Shown here in pieces: positions 11,361-21,500 of a stretch of 64,000 nt of DNA. Made by a program: the position numbers and the translations under genes. The notes under the pieces are model-generated. The model worked only from the letters and a program-made list of their open reading frames with translations, was not told the origin of the DNA and did no database searches. The stretch's first letter is position 1; each line of letters starts with the position of its first letter. This stretch comes from Cardiocondyla obscurior (taxonomy: Eukaryota > Arthropoda > Insecta > Hymenoptera > Formicidae), in assembly GCF_019399895.1 (NCBI RefSeq), contig NC_091866.1, forward strand, positions 15,001 through 79,000, written 5' to 3'.

Positions 11361-12660
11361 GTCGTTTCATGAATGTCAGTACTAATGCTGTGATCCTATT
11401 GGTTGAAAATAATCAAGTGACATTTTGCACGTGTTTTTGGCGTTATTTATAAATTTTTATACTAAATCGTATTTTGCAAGTTAGTTTACAACAATTAATG
11501 CTATTTATTAATTATTTTTACAATATTTTATTAATCGAGTCGTTTCATGAATGTCAGTACTAATGCTGTGTTCCTATTGGTTGAAAATAATCAAGTGACA
11601 TTTTGCACGTGTTTTTGGCGTTATTTATAAATTTTTATACTAAATCGTATTTTGCAAGTTAGTTTACAACAATTAATGCTATTTATTAATTATTTTTACA
11701 ATATTTTATTAATCGAGTCGTTTCATGAATGTCAGTACTAATGCTGTGTTTCTATTGGTTGAAATTTATTGAGTGACATTTTGCACGTGTTTTTGGCGTT
11801 ATTTATAAATTTTTATACTAAATCGTATTTTGCAAGTTAGTTTACAACAATTAATGCTATTTATTAATTATTTTTACAATATTTTATTAATCGAGTCGTT
11901 TCATGAATGTCAGTACTAATGCTGTGTTCCTATTGGTTGAAAATAATCAAGTGACATTTTGCACGTGTTTTTGGCGTTATTTATAAATTTTTATACTAAA
12001 TCGTATTTTGCAAGTTAGTTTACAACAATTAATGCTATTTATTAATTATTTTTACAATATTTTATTAATCGAGTCGTTTCATGAATGTCAGTACTAATGC
12101 TGTGTTTCTATTGGTTGAAATTTATTGAGTGACATTTTGCACGTGTTTTTGGCGTTATTTATAAATTTTTATACTAAATCGTATTTTGCAAGTTAGTTTA
12201 CAACAATTAATGCTATTTATTAATTATTTTTACAATATTTTATTAATCGAGTCGTTTCATGAATGTCAGTACTAATGCTGTGTTCCTATTGGTTGAAAAT
12301 AATCAAGTGACATTTTGCACGTGTTTTTGGCGTAATTTATAAATTTTTATACTAAATCGTATTTTGCAAATTAGTTTACAACAATTAATGCTATTTATTA
12401 ATTATTTTTACAATATTTTATTAATCGAGTCGTTTCATGAATGTCAGTACTAATGCTGTGTTCCTATTGGTTGAAAATAATCAAGTGACATTTTAAACGT
12501 GTTTTTGGCGTTATTTATAAATTTTTATACTGAATCGTATTTTGCACGTTAATTTACAACAATTTAATGCTATTTGTTAAGTATTTTTACAATATTTTAT
12601 TAATCAAATCGTTTCATGAATGCCAGTATTAATGCTGTGATTCCATTGGTGAATATTTTA
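11361..12660. repeat. 178-bp satellite array, block 2 (about 7 copies)
   Basis: Same family as 4211-5290, with TTTCATGAATGTCAGTACTAATGC at the start of each unit and CACGTG boxes near 11,428, 11,606, 11,784, 11,962, 12,140 and 12,318. Two subtypes alternate in the middle of the array (CCTATTGGTTGAAAATAATC versus TCTATTGGTTGAAATTTATT), suggesting a two-unit higher-order repeat of about 356 bp. The last copy decays into the leader-like module at 12,720. Confidence 0.92.
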
Positions 12661-12719
12661 GGCGAAATATTTTATGCTTATTTTATTCGTTTGTGGGAGA
12701 TCAACTGTTTCCTCGAGTG

Positions 12720-12826
12720 TCCGGTTGGATTTTTTAACTAATTTAAACCGTCTTTTTTATTCCCACAAAGTGCCAAGACTGTGCATCAACGGAAACTAAT
12801 TTTTATAAAAGTTTTAAAAGTGACAG
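12720..12826 (+). other. Leader-like module with 5' splice site, copy 2
   Basis: Homologous to 5330-5422. It shares GTGCCAAGACTGTGCAT, TTTTTATAAAAGTTTTAA and the donor GTGACAG|GTATGTGT, 60 bp before the first exon-like segment of block 2. Phase-0 reading into the next segment is stopped, as in copy 1. Confidence 0.5.
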
Positions 12827-12886
12827 GTATGTGTTATTGATTAAAGTTTAAAGTCAGAAAAACAAATATTTCTATTTGTTTTACAG

Positions 12887-15495
12887 GCTTTAAACTTTAT
12901 ACGCAAAAGATACGTGACGGCAGCTAACCAACGAAACCATCCGGAGTTCCGGGGAAGCCGCAGAAGTCTCTCTGACAATTCCTGGTGCAAGAGAAAAATC
13001 CCCGACTTACCCAGTACTTCAGATAGCACTGACACTTTGCAGAGTGAATTCAGGTATGTCATGCGTTAGAATTTAATTAGAGTACCCTCTTCTATCGTGA
13101 GGGACCGATTTTAAATTGCTCGAGAGCCTCAATTAATTAAAAAGTGATAAAATAGTCAAAATATAACTTTAACCTCAAAGTGTCACTTATGAGATTTTAA
13201 GTTTTAATTTAAAAATACTTCTGCTTTATTTACAGGTTTGGCGTTTTGGGGACGAAAGGTTCGCGACGGAAACTAACCAAGGAAACCGTCCGGAGACTCG
13301 GGGAAGCCGCAGAAGTCTCTCTGACCATTCCTGGTGCAAGAGAAAATTCCTCGACTTACCCAGTACCACAGATAGCACTAACACTTTGCAGAGTGAATTC
13401 AAGTATGTCATGCGTTAGAATTTAATTAGAGTACCCTCCTTTATCGTGAGGAACCGATTTTAGAATCCTCGAGAGCCTCAATTAATTAAAAAGTGAGAAA
13501 ATAGTCAAAATATAACTTTAACCTCAATGTGTCACTTATGAGATTTTTAGTTTTAATTTAAAAATACTTCTGCTTTATTTACAGGTTTGGCGCTTTGGGG
13601 ACGAAAGGTTCGCGACGGAAACTAACCAAGGAAACCGTCCGGAGACCCAGGGAAGCCGCAGAAGTCCCTCTGACCATTTCTGGTGCAAGAGAAAATTCTT
13701 CGACTTACCCAGTACTCCAGATAGCACTAACACTTTGCAGAGTGAATTCAGGTATGTCATGCGTTAAAATTTAATTAAAGTACCCTCCTCTATCGTGAGG
13801 GACCGATTTTAGATTGCTCGAGAGCCTCAATTAATTAAAAAGTGAGAAAATAGTCAAAATATAACTTTAATCTCAATGTGTCACTTATGAGATTTTTAGT
13901 TTTAATTTAAAAATACTTCTGCTTTATTTACAGGTTTGGCGCTTTGGGGACGAAAGGTTCGCGACAAAAACTAACCAAAGAAACCGTCCGGAGACCCGGG
14001 GAAGCCGCAGAAGTCCCTCTGACCATTTCTGGTGCAAGAGAAAATTTTTCGACTTACCCAGTACTCCAGATAGCACTAACACTTTGCAGAGTGAATTCAG
14101 GTATGTCATGCGTTAAAATTTAATTAAAGTACCCTCCTCTATCGTGAGGGACCGATTTTAGATTGCTCGAGAGCCTCAATTAATTAAAAAGTGAGAAAAT
14201 AGTCAAAATATAACTTTAACCTCAATGTGTCACTTATGAGATTTTTAGTTTTAATTTTAAAATACTTCTGCTTTATTTACAGGTTTGGCGCTTTGGGGAC
14301 GAAAGGTTCGCGACGGAAACTAACCAAGGAAACCGTCCGGAGACTTGGGGAAGCCGCAGAAGTCTCTCTGACCATTCCTGGTGCAAGAGAAAATTCCTCG
14401 ACTTACCCAGTACTCCAGATAGCACTAACACTTTGCAGAGTGAATTCAGGTATGTCATGCGTTAAAATTTAATTAAAGTACCCTCCTCTATCGTGAGGGA
14501 TCGATTTTAGATTGCTCGAGAGCCTCAATTAATTAAAAAGTGAGAAAATAGTCAAAATATAACTTTAACCTCAATGTGTCACTTATGAGATTTTTAGTTT
14601 TAATTTAAAAATACTTCTGCTTTATTTACAGGTTTGGCGCTTTGGGGACGAAAGGTTCGCGACAAAAACTAACCAAAGAAACCGTCCGGAGACCCGGGGA
14701 AGCCGCAGAAGTCCCTCTGATCATTTCTGGTGCAAGAGAAAATTTTTCGACTTACCCAGTACTCCAGATAGCACTAACACTTTGCAGAGTGAATTCAGGT
14801 ATGTCATGCGTTAAAATTTAATTAAAGTACCCTCCTCTATCGTGAGGGACCGATTTTAGATTGCTCGAGAGCCTCAATTAATTAAAAAGTGAGAAAATAG
14901 TCAAAATATAACTTTAACCTCAATGTGTCACTTATGAGATTTTTAGTTTTAATTTTAAAATACTTCTGCTTTATTTACAGGTTTGGCGCTTTGGGGACGA
15001 AAGGTTCGCGACGGAAACTAACCAAAGAAATCGTCCGGAGATTCGGGGAAGCCGCAGAAGTCCTTCTGACCATTTCTGGTGCAAGAGAAAAATCCCCGAC
15101 TTACCCAGTACTTCAGATAGCACTGACACTTTGCAGAGTGAATTCAGGTATGTCATGCGTTAGAATTTAATTAGAGTACCCTCTTCTATCGTGAGGGACC
15201 GATTTTAAATTGCTCGAGAGCTCAATTAATTAAAAAGTGATAAAATTGTCAAAATATAACTTTAACATCAAAATGTCACTTATAAGATTTTTAGTTTTAA
15301 TTTAAAAATACTTCTGCTTTATTTACAGGTTTGGCGCTTTGGGGACGAAAAGTTCGCGACGGAAACTAACCAAAGAAATCGTCCGGAGACTTGGGGAAGC
15401 TGCAGAAGTCCCTGTGATTATTCTTGGTGCAAGAGAAAAATCCTCGACTTACTTAGTACTCCAGATAGCACTAATACTTTGCAGAGTGAGTTCAG
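12887..15495 (+). repeat. Exon-like tandem array, block 2 (8 segments, all 167 nt)
   Basis: Segments at 12,887-13,053, 13,236-13,402, 13,585-13,751, 13,934-14,100, 14,283-14,449, 14,632-14,798, 14,981-15,147 and 15,329-15,495. Each is exactly 167 nt, with TTTACAG before and usually GTATGTCATG after. Frame 1 of every copy is open (it contains the peptide core SWCKRK..DL..ST.DST.TLQSEF); frame 2 is also open in the copies examined and frame 3 stops. Because 167 is not a multiple of three, splicing three copies together would run into frame 3. The final copy has lost its donor (CAG|GCTTCT), and frame 1 then stops 4 codons later. No homology recognised; non-coding RNA, a set of alternative exons or a decayed gene are all possible. 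Confidence 0.85.
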
Positions 15496-15601
15496 GCTTC
15501 TAAGTTAAATTTCAGACTAAAATTCGGTTTGTTTAAGTATTGTAGAGTGTTCTAAATACAATTGAATTATTTTGTTAACTGTAAATAATTTTTTATTTTA
15601 G

Positions 15602-16148
15602 ATTCTTGGTGATTGGTGTTCTGCGAGGGTCGCAGCAGTTTTACTGTGCTTCTACAGCTTGACAAAAAAGTTCTGCTGATTTCTGGACGGTCCCGTTGGA
15701 TTTTTTATATAATTTGAAGCCTTTTCTTGCTCCACAAACAGTGCCAAGCTTGTACAGCACTGGGAACTATTTTTTGTATGACTTATAAAAAGTGACAGGT
15801 ATGTGTTGTAGGTTAAAAATTCAAATATTGTTAAATATATTATTTTCAGGTTTTTATGATATATTTCTGACTTAAATTTGGTTTATTTATGTGTAGTAGA
15901 GTGCTCACATTACATTTCAATAAGTTTTTTAACTCTAAAATATATATTTCAGTTATCTTGTGATTAGAGTATCTGGAAGGCCGCAGAATTTTTACTGTGA
16001 TCTGTACTTGGTGAGGGGGATTTCTGCTGTATTCTCAAGAGTCCTGTTGGCATTCCATTATAGTTTTTTCATTCTACTTTCGTTCCACAAAGTTTGAAGC
16101 TTGTAAGTCTACGGAAAATATTAATAATTAACTTATAAAAAGTGACAT
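15602..16148 (+). other. Two diverged leader-like modules with acceptor and donor sites
   Basis: Two tandem modules, 15,602-15,798 and 15,953-16,148 (197 and 196 nt). The first follows TTATTTTAG, the second TATATTTCAG. They end AAAAAGTGACAG|GTATGT and AAAAAGTGACAT|GTATGT, the second donor having a changed last exon base. Shared internal blocks are CTTGTGATTaG..GT / CTTGGTGATTGG and GCCGCAG / GTCGCAG. They match the modules preceding both exon-like arrays, but no exon-like array follows here. Confidence 0.5.
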
Positions 16149-16301
16149 GTATGTTTTATAAATTAAAATAAAAATCTTATAAAGTTTATGATTTTGAATG
16201 TTCTAAGTTAATTTTTTTATTCTAATTTGATTTTATTAAAGCTAGTAGAGTGCCCACGTTTTATTTAAATAATTATTTTAATTTTAAAATACATCGATAG
16301 A

Positions 16302-16635
16302 GGTTAGAAAGATCGATGTATTTCGGCGACGGTAGCGCCGGGAGCATTTGGTAGACGGAGAATTTTGGAACTACCAAAATCGATATTGATATATATATGT
16401 CACCATCGATTTTGGTAGTTTTGAAAAATTCCGCCTACCAAACGCTCTTGGCGCTACCGTCGCGAATACATCGATCTTTCTAACCTTTTTCGATGTATTT
16501 ACGGCGACGGTAGCGCCGGGAGCATTCGGTAGACGGATAATTTCGAAACTACCAAAATCGATAGTGATATATATATGTCACCATCGATTTTGGTAGTTCT
16601 GAAAAATTCCGTTTACCACATGTTCTTGGCGCTTC
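16302..16635. repeat. Pair of tandem palindromic hairpins (MITE-like)
   Basis: First hairpin 16,302-16,485: GGTTAGAAAGATCGATGTAT on the left is matched by the reverse complement on the right. The stem includes GCGACGGTAGCGCC and CTACCAAAATCGAT, with a TATATATATG centre. The second, about 16,490-16,635, has the same left arm and centre but loses the distal part of its right arm after TTGGCGCTTCTAGC. Most likely two copies of a short foldback element; target duplications were not identifiable. Confidence 0.75.
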
Positions 16636-17714
16636 TAGCAATTGCAAAATGTTATTGTCGACAGCTGGGAAGGAACGAGTGAAGGTATGTCAATGATAAG
16701 CATATAAATGCAACTAGTTTTTATCTGTTGTTTATTACATAATGCAGCGTGCACAGAAACATTCCGGTCTCCGCAGAAATATCAAAAGCTCTATCATTTG
16801 TGGGGCGCGAGAAAGGTATATCGTTGAGGAAGTTGACTACATTAGCTAATCTTGCATTTATTAATAAATATTACTAACAGTTAGTGAGAGAGACAACATA
16901 TTAATAATATTTATGATCTAAGTCTAAGTACATTTGATTAGAAGGTCTATTGTCGCAAGAAAACTCTTCTTACGATCCCATTTAAAGACTGAACGCACTG
17001 AAAATAAATATTAAGATAAATGCAAAGTGTCGATATATTATAGCTTTCGTAATTATTGTATGTATAATTCATATAAAATCAGCATATTAAATTGGAATGT
17101 CAAAAATCATACTAATGTGATTTAAATTGTTTTACGGGAAAGGAAGAGGGAGGGCCTTTTGTATCTTTATCGTTTGCTTTGTCCTTTACATCATTTTCTG
17201 CCATTCGGTTTGCATCGTGACGCTTTTCCCGATAGAAATTCCCACATGGGATAGCACATCGTAGATCGCCTCTCGGCTTCCTGTAAGAGGCGCGATTCAC
17301 AGCCAAGAATCATACACACACGATGATTCATCAAACATCTCGCGAGATCAATCTAGCTGGCAATGCACGCTCGCAATATAATATAAGGGCCCGCGCGCAC
17401 GCGTTTTATCGAGACGTATACGCATACAAAATGGGACAATATAATAATTAAAAAATCACAGAAATGCCGTTATACACGGGCACCGTCATCTCGTGAGAGG
17501 AAGAGATGATCAGGTAAGCAGAAGAGGATGATAAAGACGGGCTCCGACGAGTTCTAGCTATCACAATTGTAGCTACCTAATGAAATTACATGATAAAATG
17601 CAATAAATAATTCGGAAAATCACTAATATATCCGTCTTTCCCGTTTGACATTCGCTCCTCTCATGTTCGTTCTTCGTTCTTCTTGTCCATCCGGGGGTTT
17701 ACGTGGGTCTCCGT
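16636..17714. other. Intergenic stretch downstream of neuroparsin
   Basis: Unique AT-rich sequence between the repeat region and the neuroparsin stop codon. Nothing recognisable apart from the expected 3' UTR, whose end was not placed. An ATG-initiated frame on the minus strand (17,112-17,306) has no domain. Confidence 0.5.
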
Positions 17715-18337
17715 TTACTTGGCGATTCTATCAATGGGGAAGTTGTCAAAGATATCGAGGTAGCTTCGCGTCTCCAGGCTCTGATGAGGCAAACAGGTAT
17801 TCGCGAAGCATGTGAGACTGTCGACGCTGCAGCCGGTGCAACGGTTGCAACTGCAGATTAACCCGTCGCCGCACACACCCCAGGACTCGCTTGGTCCTCC
17901 GCAAATTTGCCCGGGACCCTGCAGTTGATCGTCGTATTCCGTATTAAGTAATACACCCCAAAAATCTCAAACTTTAAATCAAAATTAACTTTGTGTAATT
18001 ATCGCGTTAATTAGCGTTTTTACTTACTTTTCGGCATTCCGTAATACCGCAGAGAGTCGACGTTGTAAAACCAAACTCGCATTGATCGCATTTGTCGCCG
18101 CAACCCACACACAACGGTCTTGCCTCGTGTCGTGTGATCGCTGGATGAGCGTGGCACTTATCGATCCTAATATATAATTGCATTGACATGCATTATTTTA
18201 CAATTTACATAATACAATACATTAAGTACGCACAAGATTTGATTACTCATTTATTTTTCACATTATTACTATATTGTTTTTAATGCTTACAGAAAGATCG
18301 CGGCCAGAAGGAAGATCGCATAAGTAAAGGTAAGCAT
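17715..18337 (-). CDS. Neuroparsin precursor
   Basis: Secreted cysteine-rich neurohormone precursor. Neuroparsins are known as antigonadotropic/metabolic brain peptides related to the N-terminal part of IGF-binding proteins. Three coding exons on the minus strand: 18,337-18,291, 18,166-18,028 and 17,918-17,715, giving 129 codons before TAA with consistent phases (2, then 0). Residues 1-16 form a hydrophobic signal peptide (MLTFTYAIFLLAAIFL). The mature part has 15 cysteines. Exon 3 begins GPGQICGGP and contains CSCNRCTGCSVDSLTC, matching the family's GPGD.CGGP and CRCGLCSGCS..L.C blocks. The last acceptor (CTGCAG) has a weak pyrimidine tract. A splice acceptor just upstream of the ATG (18,352) implies an untranslated 5' exon further upstream. 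The gene is absent from Drosophila melanogaster but widespread in other insects (general knowledge). Confidence 0.85.
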
Positions 18338-18351
18338 GATGAACCGCTGAT

Positions 18352-18470
18352 CTGAAATAAAGATATGCACGTGAATTGCTGTGCTTTTCTTTTTATAATA
18401 ATTTACGCAAGCTGAAAAAATTATATCAATGAAATTTTTACTTGAAAACAAAACTTAATATAACATAACT

Positions 18471-18512
<42 letters not shown>

Positions 18513-21500
18513 AATTATAATATTACTTCTTTACACATTACTTTTTAAAACAATTTCTTTATCTCGTTAATTTGTTTGGTGTCTTTATAAATAATAATCT
18601 TTTCATGAATGCCAGTTATCGCAACGCTACAAATGCGCGGATTATCTTTCTATTTACCGAGTTCAATCACCCTGCATCAGTCTCGACATTATGCGCAACA
18701 ACATCCAACACTTTGACACAGAAATATCGGATATCCATGAAAAGTAATGTCTGCAAATTTGATTTCTCATCGTCAATGTACCATTAACAACTATAACATA
18801 TTCGCACCGTTTGCAGCACCAGCGGAATGACTTATTAATTTTTTCTCTTTTTTTCCAGCTTTTCCACAAAAAAATGTTGTACAAGTGATTCGTTGCTGAA
18901 TGCAATTACACTGGATTAAGAAATGGAAAAGATGTCATTTGTTTGGGAGGAATTGAGATGACGTAAATCCCAATAGATTCGTCAAAACACAAATACACCA
19001 GGTAATGCACTTCAGTCTCTAAAAACACTTAAAGATGCGGTTATCAAATGCAATAAAAATAGGGAACCGTGACGTGTCTACCATGAAAATTAAACTATGA
19101 TGTTTCAATATGTCTGTATCAAATTACAATTTTATTGTTTATTCTATGGAAACGCTATTGAACAAAAACGTTATAACAATACTGATACTGCTGTAGCCAA
19201 AGCTGCGATGCGAGAGCCATGGAAAAGCTTTCGTGCCGGCGACTCATCGCGATAATTAAACGGGTAAAACTGATGTTCCACATCGCCACGATGGTCCCCA
19301 CTCTTCATATAGCGAAACAGTTTAGCCACAGTCTCTGTGACTCCGCGAGGGCAAAGACTACCGGCGTGAACGGGTGATTTATCGATAGATGTATTATAGA
19401 AACGAAAGGGCAACGAAAACCGGAACGATTTGCTCCCAGCCCTTCGAAACGGTCCAATTGTTTTCCTTCGTCGCTGTTAGCATCTGCCTTCTCCGGTTAA
19501 TTGATGCTTATCAAGCTCGATAAAAATTTAGAACGGCGTTAAAAGGTCTGAATTTAAGAGAAATTAAAAAAAAACCGGCAAAATCGGGCTGTACGCAAAG
19601 AATCTCCCAGTGTGGTGAGAATAATAACAAGATAACATAATTTTTAATTAATGATATTTGCCGGTATTTATAATATAGATAATATAAAATATAATTAGAC
19701 TTTAACTTTAGTTTTATTAACCAATTTATCATTAATTTTTTTTTGTTTTTTTTTTCTTTTATTTTTTTAAATATATTTTGCAGCTGTGCTTCACGTTTGA
19801 TACTGTAGAGAAAATTTCAAATTCCTATTGGACAAATAAAATAATTAAAATTTCAATTTGCATTAATTGCGGTTTGCTTGTCGCATGCAATCCGACTAAA
19901 TAATTTTCGCGGAAAAATTCTTGAAGCGTTGAAACAGAAATTTTCCAACTCTCGAACTAAGTTTATTGGCCAAAAAGACGCGTTGTTTTTCGCAGGGTAA
20001 AAGTAAAAAGTAGATCTCTCTCTTGTTATTCCGTTCATTTGTGCTAATAACAAACACAAACATTTTACGCGATCATATGATCCAATTTCCGCCGAACAAG
20101 GCTTCCCTTCTTTCCGCCCGTTAGTATCTATAAACATCCGTTCATAATGAAAAAAATTGTGCACACTGACACAGCATTAATACTCGCAGCCTCCTTTACT
20201 CAGTTTTATTCTTTTTTTCTTTTTTTTTTTTTTTCTATAGACACACGTGTGTGTCAGTAAAAGAATTAATTTTATCTTGCACTTGACGTAACCCTTTCTT
20301 ATCTGTTATCTTATACAATTATGTCGCAACCATATCTATATAGGTTTGTGGGTCATTATTTTCGGACTCCGGGATAACAATCTCTTTGTTACTATATAAA
20401 TGTTGTACGGAAACTTTGATCTTTCTAAAAGCGCAGTAGATACGCTTCTTCTTTTTGGTTAGAGATGCACGTTGGTTGTAAGAGGCGCACACAATCTCGA
20501 TGTATAATCCTGAGTAATTGTTTTCCGCGAACAATATTTATTCGTGTCAGCGCATCTAGCTGTTCTAATATCATGTATCTCGTTATGTCGGCGAGTGCGT
20601 AATATCGGCATGTTTCTGTAAAAACTCGTATTAAATTAAGATAATAGAAATGCAGATACGACGTCTGACGCGTCTTGTGCAATATTTTCGTCTCGCGCAG
20701 ACCGACTACGTTCGGTTCGGCCTTTTGTTTTTTCCGCGCGCGAAAGAGAGACCACGGCAGAAAGGATTATTTGTTTTCGAGACGTACAAAAGCGCAGCCG
20801 ATTATTTATACGTGCGAGCTATATCTTTTTATTGTGGGTCATTGCGACGAATCGCGAGTCTTTTCATATTCCGTTGGGAGACGATGTAAAATTAGCTTCC
20901 CAAAAAGCGACCGCCGTCCGATCCTTCTCAATGAGTGAAAACATACGTATCGCGAGAACCGGGTCAATGACACGTGAAACACATGCATCTTACAGTATCA
21001 AAATTAAATTTTTGATTTTTAACTGCAAATTAATTTCGAGATTTATCGAGAAAGAAAAAGAAAAAATATATACAATATATGATGTATCTGTAAATGTAAC
21101 GAGATATTTTAAAATGCATTTAATACCTATTTACGAGCACGAATCTCTGAAATCGTTACATGACGCGTAAATATGACGATCTTTAAGAAACGGTAAATTA
21201 AATTTTTTTGGCACCATTGGACCAAAACTAATCTCACGTGGTCGCGCGTATTGACGTTCTCATGATCAACACGCGATCATCGCTACTAGGAACCAGCGGA
21301 ATCACCTGCTAAAATCGCACTTTCTGCGAGAGTAGGAAATAACGCGCACCACCGGCAAACAACGTGGGTTTCGGCACGTGGAATTTTCATTGAATGCACC
21401 CCGTGATTAATCTTTTCAACTAAACTCTAAATAATTTGATTGAATGAAAGAGATTTATTATGATGCAATCATTATAATTGTAAAGTTCTATAATTGTGAC

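Noticed and set aside
5822..15156. Series of 60-61-residue minus-strand frames (MTYLNSLCKV...) in the exon-like arrays
   Set aside because: They lie antisense to segments whose splice sites are on the plus strand, and the peptide mirrors the plus-strand frame. No domain or promoter evidence; noted only as a by-product of the array.
19171..21170. Several open frames of 80-112 codons
   Set aside because: No domain, no consistent splice signals and composition like the surrounding non-coding DNA.
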